DNA of 64,000 nt from Schizophyllum amplum (Eukaryota; Basidiomycota; Agaricomycetes; Agaricales; Schizophyllaceae). The translations under genes and the position numbers were made by a program. Each line of letters begins with the position of its first letter. Position 1 is the stretch's first letter. Shown in pieces: positions 56,491 through 64,000 of this stretch. The notes below the pieces were generated by a model. It searched no databases and was not told the DNA's origin. It saw nothing but the letters and a program-made list of their open reading frames with translations. The DNA lies in contig VDMD01000103.1 of NCBI GenBank assembly GCA_007026445.1, positions 1-64,000 on the forward strand, in the 5' to 3' direction.

Positions 56491-57849
56491 ATGCCCGCGA
56501 ACGCGAAGATGCTTACCCGACAATTGGGCAAGGACGGGCCCGAAGTGTGCGCCATCGGCTACGGTGCGATGGGCATAGGCGCATTCTATGGCAAGAGCGA
56601 TGAGCAGGAAGCCCTCGATACACTCACCTGGGCGGCTGATAACGGGTATGGACATTTCTCTGGCCGTCTACCGTCACAATCCTGATAATGCATATTATCC
56701 AGAGCGACTTTCTGGGTGCGCGACCCTCTCACTACAGTTCGCTCTTTTCTCATCCGAATACTGATTTTTCTCGCAGGACACTGCTGACATCTACGGCACC
56801 AGTACGTTTAGAGACTCATACGAAGGGAGCATTATGATAACTTACCTGTCGCAGGCGAAGCCACCATCGGCAAGTGGTTCGCGTCCACCGGCCGGCGCAA
56901 GGAAATCTTCCTTGCCACAAAGTTCGGTGGGCGCGATCTCACGCCTGGCAGCTCTGGCAAGCCGAACACTCCAAACAGCCAGCCCGAGTACCAGCGCCAC
57001 CGCATCGAGACAGCCTTCAAGACGCTGCACACGGACCACATCGACCTCTTCTATCAGCACCGCGTCGACCCCAAAGTGCCTGTTGAGGTCGTCATGGAGG
57101 GCTTCCGCCCGTACATTGAGGCCGGGAAGATCAGCTGGATTGGCCTGAGCGAGTGCACCGCAGCCACGCTTGAGCGCGCTAAGGCGGTCCCTGGCGTAGG
57201 CGAGAAGGTAGTGGTCGCACAGATGGAGTTTAGCCCCTTCGGTGAGCAGCTATCATTTGTTTATAGTATACAGAAGCTCACCGTGTTGTAGAAATCACTC
57301 TCGAGAAGGACGGCTTCCTGGACGCTGCACGGCGGCTAGGCGTCGCCATCGTGGCGTATTCGCCTCTCGGGCGTGGTATGATCACTGGCAGGTTCACCTC
57401 GCCGAAGGACTTTGAAGAGGGCGACTCCCGTTTGACGCTGCCGCGTTTCTCGGAAGAGAACTTCCCAAAGAATTTACAGCTCGTGGAGAAGTTCCAGCAG
57501 GTAGCGCAGAAGTATGATGCCACCCCTACTCAAGTTGCACTGGCGTGGATCTTGGCGGAGCACCCGGATTGTGAGCACGATAGTTTTTTTCATATGCCAG
57601 AATCTGCCTTTTGACTCACTGTATGACCGCCTAGTTATCCCGATTCCGGGAAGTCGGAATATTCCGCGCCTCGAAGAGAACATGGCAGCGGCCGAGATCA
57701 AGCTCGCGCATGAGGACGTCAAGCAGCTTCGTGACTACGTTGAATCGGCCGACATTGCAGGCACGAGGTACTCGGAGGCAGGGATGCAAAGCACTGTCGG
57801 GGACTGCATCTCTTTGGCGGAGTGGAAAGGCGGTCAGAGCTTGGCGTAA
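56491..57849 (+). CDS. Aldo-keto reductase (NADPH-dependent, AKR)
   Basis: Six exons: join(56491..56645, 56703..56715, 56777..56801, 56855..57241, 57292..57570, 57635..57849), 1074 nt, 357 aa. TIM-barrel reductase with the catalytic set FWDTADIYG (Asp57, Tyr62), IFLATKFGG (Lys) and DLFYQHRVD (His). It also shows KISWIGLSE, YSPLGRGMITGRF, ALAWIL and IPIPGSRNIPRLEENM (NADPH-binding end). The start MPANAKMLTRQLGKDGPEV is typical of the yeast/fission-yeast YakC/AKR13-like group. Exons 2 and 3 are only 13 and 25 nt. It sits between the two 2OG-oxygenase paralogues on the same strand, which suggests co-regulation, but this is not shown. Confidence 0.9.
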
Positions 57850-58195
57850 GAATCAGATGAGCTGTCCATAAAAGCACTCATTATTTGGGATAATCATAAG
57901 GAAGTGTAATCATCGTCTTGCACTGGCAGGCTGAGGCTGGGCTGGGTAAGGCTTGGGCAAGGCCGCTGATCAAGCGGCAACCTCCGAGGTAACTGCTGTG
58001 ACACAAATGATACGTTGTTTGACTCCATCTCCGGCACCGAAACAAACACTGCCGAGGTTGTGCTGTCTGAAAGCGCTCTGAAATCATGTCGAATGCGGCT
58101 CCGTCAGGTCGACCTAACTCTGTCCCGAACCGCCAACATATAAAGGAGCGAGGGCCGAACGCCGTTGAACATTTCTGCACCTCACATCCGCGACC
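57850..58195. promoter_or_regulatory. Intergenic with TATA box before 2OG oxygenase 2
   Basis: Holds the AKR 3' end and the promoter of paralogue 2. TATAAAGG at 58139-58146 lies about 50 bp before the ATG, the same spacing as in paralogue 1. Confidence 0.6.
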
Positions 58196-59769
58196 ATGTC
58201 TACTCCCGACGATCATTCTTACTCTACCCATCGTTCGAAACGTACTGACGATACTGGCTCTGCCGCGCCCGTCAGCGAAGAAGATACGAGATTCCGCTCG
58301 GACATCCTGATGGACGACGGGGCGAGCGATCCGGGATCTGTGCATTCGAGCGACAGTCTTCAAGGCAAAATTTACATGCTTCGCTCCAGTATCGTCTACC
58401 GCATACCCTACGTACACGGGACCCTTCCTATCGGGCCTAACGAGGAAATTAAACTTTTCTATGGCGAGCAGGATAACGCGCAGTGAGTACCCATTCTGTC
58501 TTGCGTTGCTACTTTCCTCATCTGAACGGAAAACGTTGCAGCTGCATTGACCTCGCCCGGCCGACCGAGGAGCGGCTGAACCGCCTGGAGGAAGCTTGCC
58601 AGCCTGCCACATTTGGGCGCGATCAGAAAGATGTTCTGGACGAGACATACCGCAAGGCCGGCAAGATGGACCTCAGTCATTTCAGCACCAATTTCGACCC
58701 CTCGCACGCAGGTATTCTGAAGCTCGTGCAGGACGAGCTGCTGCAAAACGGGCATGACAAACTTACCATGGAATTGTACAAGTTGAACCTTTACGGTGCG
58801 TGTCGAGCTCCCAGCGAGCGCCTGCTTGCTTTGTTTCTGATCTAGGGCTCAGGGAAGGGCTCTTTTTTCAAACCGCACAAGGACACCCCGCGCGGCGACA
58901 AGTCTTTCGGCACGCTTGTCATGGTTTTCCCCGCCCCTCACGAAGGCGGGCGTTTCGTTCTCAGCAAGGCTGGCGACGAGTGGTCCGTCGACGCCGCGTC
59001 GGAGATCTTCGACTCCGATGGTGCGCCTCGCATTGTCTACATCGCCTTTTACGGAGATGTCATGCATGAGGTCCGCGAAGTAACCTCCGGCCACCGCGTG
59101 ACTCTCACTTGGAACATCTACACCGACTGTGAAGACGAGACCCTGCCGCTTCCGCGGGAGGTGCTCGACTACGATGGGGTCCCGAAGGACGCGCTTGCCG
59201 CGCTCCTGGCGGACGAGCGGCTGTTGCCCGAGGGCGGCTACCTGGCCTTTGGCCTGCGCTACGACTACCCGCTGAGCGATCTAACCTATATGTCCAACCA
59301 CGGCTTGAAAGGAGGCGATGCGATGATCGTGCGGGCGTGCGAAGCCCTGGGCGTCCAAGTGTCGAAGTACGTGCTGTATGGTGCGGACAGCCATGACGAT
59401 CTGGAAAGGATGTTCGCGGCCCGCAAGGACGTCTACTTCATGTCCAGCAAGCGCATCGACACGTCTTCAGGCCCGGCGTGGAACGATGTGTCCGAGCACC
59501 TTGATTATCACTCAGGTATTGTTATACGCGACGTTGGGAGCGAGCCGCTTGCAGATCACCTTTCGGTTGAGACCGTTTGGGTTACGCCCTACACTTATAG
59601 GAACAGGGTCAAGGATACATTCAGTGCGTACTTCGCCCATGTCCCCACGTGTATGCGGCTCAATGCTGACCTCAACTTCTGCGCAGTGGCATACGGCAAT
59701 GAAGCGTATACGGATACCGTGTACGGGAACTTTGCGCTGCTCATCAAGGTCGACTGTAAGAAGAATTGA
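58196..59769 (+). CDS. 2OG-Fe(II) oxygenase, P4H-like, paralogue 2
   Basis: Four exons: join(58196..58482, 58542..58795, 58853..59623, 59687..59769), 1395 nt, 464 aa. The second exon is the same length (254 nt) as in paralogue 1 and all intron phases match. Iron ligands His189 and Asp191 (FFKPHKDTPRG) and His252 (YGDVMHEV), and 2OG ligand Arg262 (SGHRVTLTWN) are all present. It also shares MVFPAPHEGG, LAALLADERLLPEGGYLAFG and GGDAMIVRACEALG. It has 29 more residues in the acidic N-terminal region (HRSKRTDDTGSAAPVSEED). The third acceptor is the later CAG at 58850-58852. Substrate unknown; likely a tandem duplicate with an AKR gene between the copies. Confidence 0.85.
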
Positions 59770-60179
59770 ATGCTACGTATGTACTACCTTGACTGTGTAT
59801 ACTTTATTTGAATGGCCTCGCTTAATATTCGAGCCCGATTCACGTCCGGAATTGAAGCTGAACGTGCAGCCTGATGTCCAAGCCTGCACCCGCTGCACAA
59901 GCTTGCATGCAGCTGCATGGATTGAGAACGCGACGCGATTCATGACCAATGCCAGGGGGTAACTGCACTTGGCGCATGCAGACGAAGGCGTACTGGACAA
60001 GACGCATTGTGGCAGGAAGACGCACTGGACGCGCAAGCGGCAGAGACACGGGGCTACAGAACTCACATTTCAATAGTAGGTCCTTCACGATCTATGGCTT
60101 GGAAGTCGTGACAAGTGTGCGAGCAGAGGATATGTCTATCAAAATCGATATTCCGTACGGCTGACGACGATTGACGCGC
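59770..60179. other. Intergenic, convergent 2OG oxygenase 2 / MRPL7
   Basis: A 410-bp spacer between convergent 3' ends. No gene recognised. Confidence 0.4.
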
Positions 60180-61130
60180 TCAGCGACGCGAGAAAGGTAT
60201 TTGCAACCCCGACATGAGCGACCTGGCCAGATTCGACGCTCCGACCCCCTGCGCGCTGGTGACGAAGTGGATGTGCATGCCGTACGGCTTCGGGTATGCG
60301 TCCAGGTTGACCTCGAGCTGAGGGAAGTAACCGAACGCCTCGGGCGGCAGGCCGAAGGACACCGCGCCAGACGTCATGCTGGGGGTGTAGGGGCTGGAGG
60401 ACGCCGTGGGCAGCTTGATGCCGCCGAACTCGCGCATGCGCGGAAGCACGAACTCAGTGAGCGTAGAGAGGAAGCTGTACATTTCCTGGCCGCGCATGTC
60501 GACGCGCGCGCCACAGGGGATGCCCTTGCGAATCCAGCCGCCGACGCTCTTCTTGCCGCGGATAATCTGCACGCCCTCGCTGGTGCGGTAGCCGCCCCCG
60601 CGCTCCGTCTCGCCCGAGAGCGCGCGGAGGGCCATGATCGGGCCGAGGAGGTTCGAGCGGTTGGTGATGGCCTCCTTGGTGAAGATTTGGAGCGAGATCT
60701 TCTCGAGCCGAATGACGTTCTCCGGCGCGGAGGGGGGCATGGGCTTCTTGTACTGGTGCGTGACGCCGCCGACGGGCGGGTTCGCGCGGTACTTGACGTA
60801 CGGGTCGTCTGGGTCGAAGCGCGTGCGGATGGCGCGCGGAGGGGGGCGCGGGAGGGGCTCGTGAAAGTAGGACATGTACATGAGGTCCTCCTGGAGCGTG
60901 GTGTGGTAGTGGTCGAGCATGCGGTCCTGGTGCCATTCGCGGACGAGGAGCTGCTTGACGTGCGGGATGGGGAGGCGGGTCTGGGGGTGCCGGCGTATGC
61001 GGATTTTCTGCTCGGGCATGTTGCTGAAGGCTATGCTGGTGACGCTGGGCGCGTCTCTCCGCCGCCTGAAGGTCTTTGTCGCCGTCTTGGACGGCACCGG
61101 GACACTGCGCAGGACTGGCAAGCGCGGCAT
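60180..61130 (-). CDS. MRPL7: Mitochondrial ribosomal protein uL5m
   Basis: One exon, 316 aa. The N-terminal 30-40 residues are basic and Ser/Thr/Arg-rich (MPRLPVLRSVPVPSKTATK), a likely mitochondrial presequence. Ribosomal L5 marks: the ENVIRLEKISLQIFTKEAIT segment, LLGPIMALRALSGE, GVQIIRGKKSVGGWIRKGIP, CGARVDMRGQEMYSFLSTLT and GYFPQLEVNLDAYPKPYGMH. This matches fungal uL5m (yeast Mrpl7), part of the central protuberance of the large mitoribosomal subunit. It is one of the few intronless genes of the window, with high GC3, which also creates a long antisense open frame. Confidence 0.9.
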   Translation of the reverse strand: MPRLPVLRSVPVPSKTATKTFRRRRDAPSVTSIAFSNMPEQKIRIRRHPQTRLPIPHVKQLLVREWHQDRMLDHYHTTLQEDLMYMSYFHEPLPRPPPRAIRTRFDPDDPYVKYRANPPVGGVTHQYKKPMPPSAPENVIRLEKISLQIFTKEAITNRSNLLGPIMALRALSGETERGGGYRTSEGVQIIRGKKSVGGWIRKGIPCGARVDMRGQEMYSFLSTLTEFVLPRMREFGGIKLPTASSSPYTPSMTSGAVSFGLPPEAFGYFPQLEVNLDAYPKPYGMHIHFVTSAQGVGASNLARSLMSGLQIPFSRR

Positions 61131-61611
61131 GGCTAGCTAGAAACTATGAGTACACTGCTCAAGTAATGAGCAATAGCACGCACCGATGGCTATTAGAGTG
61201 GGTTATAATAAATGTGCCCTCGCGGTCCGTGAAGAAGACGGAACATAAAGAACAAATAAAGACGAAAAAGGGCCGAATGTTGTTGACATGTATTTGCATA
61301 CTCTTCGTCGCGCGCGTCTTGGAAATTCCAACAGAACACGAACTTTGACGGTGGCCGGACGGCGACCGGCGGACCGCTCTTCTTATCTTCTACCTAAGCC
61401 TTCACAAAGGCGGTGTATGCGCCGCACTCGCGGCCCTTACCTTACTCATCCTCGACCGCCACAAGCGACGGCGGCAGAGTGGTCTTTAACGGCAGCCGTC
61501 TCGCTGCTTTCACAACAAATATTTCCCCTTCCTCATCCCACTCCCCATTCTTCTAAAGCTCTACAGCCTGCAGCGGCACAGGCCAGCAGCATTACCTTGT
61601 ACTGAACGACG
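61131..61611. promoter_or_regulatory. Divergent promoter region MRPL7 / CaaX protein
   Basis: A 481-bp spacer between divergent start codons. A CT-rich tract (TTCCCCTTCCTCATCCCACT, about 61527-61546) lies 65-85 bp before the plus-strand gene. No TATA box was seen. Confidence 0.45.
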
Positions 61612-63883
61612 ATGGCGCTCACCCAGACCGCGACGCACGCCGGGCCGTCATGGGACGAGGAGGTGGTGCCTGCACTCCGAAAGCGTGCGTATCATGTTCT
61701 CATTGTTTAGATGAAGACTGACGCTTGACGCTTATCCTTAACAGGCCTTCAAAGCGAAAGCCGTTCCCTTGCTCGCCGGATCTCTGCCGTCTCCGTATCA
61801 TCAGCGGACGAGTACCCGAGCCCGACGCTCTCCACGTCCACCGCACGTCAGGACCAGCAGTCCCGCCCCAGCATCCAGTCCCGCACGTCTTCTGATCACA
61901 GCAGGACGTACACCAAGGGTCGCACAGCGCCAGCCATGGACCACCACACGGCATCATCGTCCTCATCAGACCACAGTCGCTCCCGAACGTACTCGCAGCC
62001 ACGACGGCCAGGCGCACGCACCCCAAGCCCGCACATGTCCAACTACCGCCCAGCCACCGCCGCCACCAAGTCCTCCATCGCTCTGGCCAACACCTCGCCT
62101 AAACCGACTCGTATACCCATGCGCGCCCGCGCAAGCAGCACAGTGACACGCAGCCCGAGTGCCGCGCCATACGCAGACGCCCTGCCCTCCATCCACCAGG
62201 AGCAGCGCTACCCGCCGTCTCCGCAGGCGCACCTTCTCCGCGAACCGCCGCCCTTCAACCCCGCAAGCTCCACCTCGTCGATCGGCCACCCCGAGACCCC
62301 ACCAGGCCAGCGGCATCATCCCTATCTGCCGGACGAGCCGCCCCCGCGCGCGTCCACAGAGTCCGAGGAGCGCCCGTACGAGCACTGGTACCGCGGCGAC
62401 GTCTCGCGCAACGGCGGCGTCGGCGAGCTAAAGGTCGGCCGCCGCCAGGAGATGCTCGACATCGCCAACTACGGCCACGCCATGCGCATGAAGGAGGACG
62501 AGCGCCAGCGCCGGCTGGCCGCGCTCGATGACTCGCGCTCCGGCAGCGTCGTCGGCTTCGTCGGCGAGCGTGACCGCGGCAGCATCTACATCGACGACGA
62601 CGATCGGTATGAGCAGGAGAACGGCGTGCTCGAGGAGCACCCCCTCACGGACATGGACGACCAGGAGGCGACGGAGGACGACCGGGAGGTCACGGAGGAC
62701 GACCGGGAGGTCACGGAGGAGGACGTCGACGACGATGATGACCACACTACCGTGCAGCACTACGGTCACGCGCCAGCTGACATATCGACCGCGTCCGCAC
62801 CCGGGCGATTCAGCCGCTCCGAGGACAGGAGCGAAACACCGACACGCACGCCCACGCCATCGCAAGGGCGCGCGTTGAATGGGTCTGCCTCGCGGAAGAG
62901 CCCCGCACCGACGAAAACGCCCACTCCGCGAGCGAATGGCAAGAGCCCGAGCGCTCCTGCGAAGAGTGCACCTGCGAAGAGTGCGTCTGCAACGAAGAGT
63001 GCTCCCGCGAAGAGCCCAAGCGCCTCCGCGAAGAGCCCGAGCGCCTCCGCAAAGAGTCACCCCACGCCCTCCCGCATAGCCCAGAAGCCGCGCGCGGGCA
63101 GCGAGCCGCCCCAGTCTAGCACGCCGAAGCCGCAAAAGACGGTCAAGTCCGCGTCCGCGGCAAGTCGGCGGGGCCCTCCGCCGTCGGTGACGAAGCGAGG
63201 CCCACCGCCGTCAGCGACGAAGCGCAAGCAGAAGGCACCGACGTCGAGGAGGGAGAAGGAAGAGGACCGGCGGAGCATTGCGCACTACCCGTCCATCAGC
63301 GCGGATGAAGACGCGATACCGGTGTGGACGCAGCCCAAGAAGGCGGGGAATTGGGATGAGGTGAATTTTGCGTGGTCAATTGGCGTGTCAACGTTGCTGA
63401 TTTCGCCCGCAGGTTGTTCTCCCAGCCGTGGCGCGCAAGAAGGGTCTCAACGAGCACTACGAGCAGGCCGACGGGAGCCCCAAGCCCGTGCAGACGCGAA
63501 CAGAGCCGGCACCCGCACCCGGAACCTTTGGCTTCGACCACACGAAGTACAGGCCGCCGCGTGACGGGGAGGAAATACCAATGGATGAATTTGGGAGACC
63601 TATACAGCAGGAGGACGAGCAGCGGAGACCGTCGCGCGACAGCCGGCGCAGTCGCCACGCACCGTCGGACGAGCAGCCGCGGAAGCAGTACTGGAACGCG
63701 CACGACGAGACCCAGTTACCTGTGCGACCGCCACAACCCCCGAGTCCGGCGCCATTTGCGCACTACATGGAAGAGCCATCGGATGAGCGGCTTCCACCGC
63801 TGGCGCCGCCATTGGAGAAGCCCCAGCAACGGGTGGAGGACGACGATGGCGGGTCGGGCTGCTGCAAGTGTGTAGTCATGTGA
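61612..63883 (+). CDS. Large disordered protein with C-terminal CaaX box
   Basis: Three exons: join(61612..61684, 61745..63360, 63413..63883), 2160 nt, 719 aa. The protein ends GSGCCKCVVM. CVVM is a CaaX prenylation box, and the preceding Cys pair could be palmitoylated, so membrane attachment is likely. A short motif occurs twice, SWDEEVVPALRK at the N-terminus and NWDEVVLPAVARKKGL near residue 560, each split by an intron just after the WDE part. The second copy carries the intact form seen in fungal proteins of unknown role. Between them the sequence is Ser/Pro-rich with REEMLDIANYGHAM-like helix (about residue 250), acidic repeats (TEDDREVTEDDREV) and an Ala-Lys-Ser-Pro repeat (62950-63060). 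No catalytic domain was recognised; a scaffold or polarity role would be a guess. Confidence 0.75.
62940..63062 (+). repeat. Ala-Lys-Ser-Pro coding repeat
   Basis: Degenerate tandem units of 12-21 bp built on GCGAAGAGCCCGAGC encode SAPAKS / SPSASAKS runs in the CaaX protein. It is expansion-prone low-complexity sequence with many possible phospho-sites. Confidence 0.75.
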
Positions 63884-64000
63884 CCGCATGTCGAACATGT
63901 CACGTGGCTTGTTTGCTGGCTTCATCTCTGCTTCTCCGTGCGTGTACTATGACGCCTCTCCCGTGTCCTGCTGCATCTTCTGTGACATGCCCGCATATCA

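Noticed and set aside
60171..61136. 321-codon plus-strand open frame
   Set aside because: It is antisense to the intronless MRPL7 gene. Its Arg/Val/Leu/Asp-rich translation is a GC3 shadow with no domain.

Overview
The window is nuclear DNA of a filamentous basidiomycete, most likely an Agaricomycete (mushroom or wood-decay lineage). The signs are short introns (about 40-70 nt) with GTRNGT donors, several introns in nearly every gene, micro-exons of 6-16 nt, a 7-TM DUF6534-type protein, a tandem family of fungal etherase-like (FuA-type) glutathione transferases, and P4H-like 2OG oxygenases. The exon maps were derived by hand from splice signals, reading-frame phase and remembered family conservation. 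Most close to an exact multiple of three, which is the main internal check. The two that do not (a carboxylesterase relic and the MET17-like gene) carry apparent single-base indels.

Layout. 1-2451: relic of a type B carboxylesterase with at least four frame breaks. 2898-2978: intron-containing tRNA-Pro(UGG). 3768-6346 (-): Ser/Thr kinase. 6941-8968: Ent3-type epsin. 9232-10031: RNA polymerase III subunit Rpc17/RPC9. 10343-12212: 17-exon DUF6534 membrane protein. 12450-20425: four head-to-tail GST genes on the minus strand (A-D), with duplicated flanks, conserved TATA boxes and CCG-N7-CGG palindromes, and two inserted inverted-repeat elements. 21020-23147: NOT2 of CCR4-NOT. 23553-25332: geranylgeranyltransferase I beta subunit. 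25662-28901: Slp1-type SUN protein. 29338-30141: a fifth, dispersed GST (E).

30522-32490 (-): ALG11. 33721-34578: conserved protein of unknown role. 35238-35742: small single-pass membrane protein. 36123-37208 (-): Pep12-type Qa-SNARE. 37334-39185 (-): secreted pectin methylesterase. 39847-44875 (-): SepH/Cdc7-type septation kinase. 45594-47774 (-): GH20 hexosaminidase. 49012-50864: O-acetylhomoserine sulfhydrylase with one frameshift. 51101-53262: Tgl2-like lipase. 53924-55414 and 58196-59769: paralogous 2OG-Fe(II) oxygenases flanking an aldo-keto reductase (56491-57849). 60180-61130 (-): mitochondrial ribosomal protein uL5m. 61612-63883: large disordered protein ending in a CaaX box.

Most genes are housekeeping functions in vesicle traffic (Ent3, Pep12), transcription and mRNA turnover (Rpc17, NOT2), prenylation, N-glycosylation (ALG11), cell division (SepH) and sulfur assimilation. 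The accessory parts are the GST array, the oxygenase/AKR trio and the secreted hydrolases. No CRISPR array, phage or bacterial operon is present. The most interesting signals are the GST array with its shared promoter architecture, a 765-bp Mutator-like non-autonomous element with a perfect 9-bp target duplication, and the 2OG-AKR-2OG trio.
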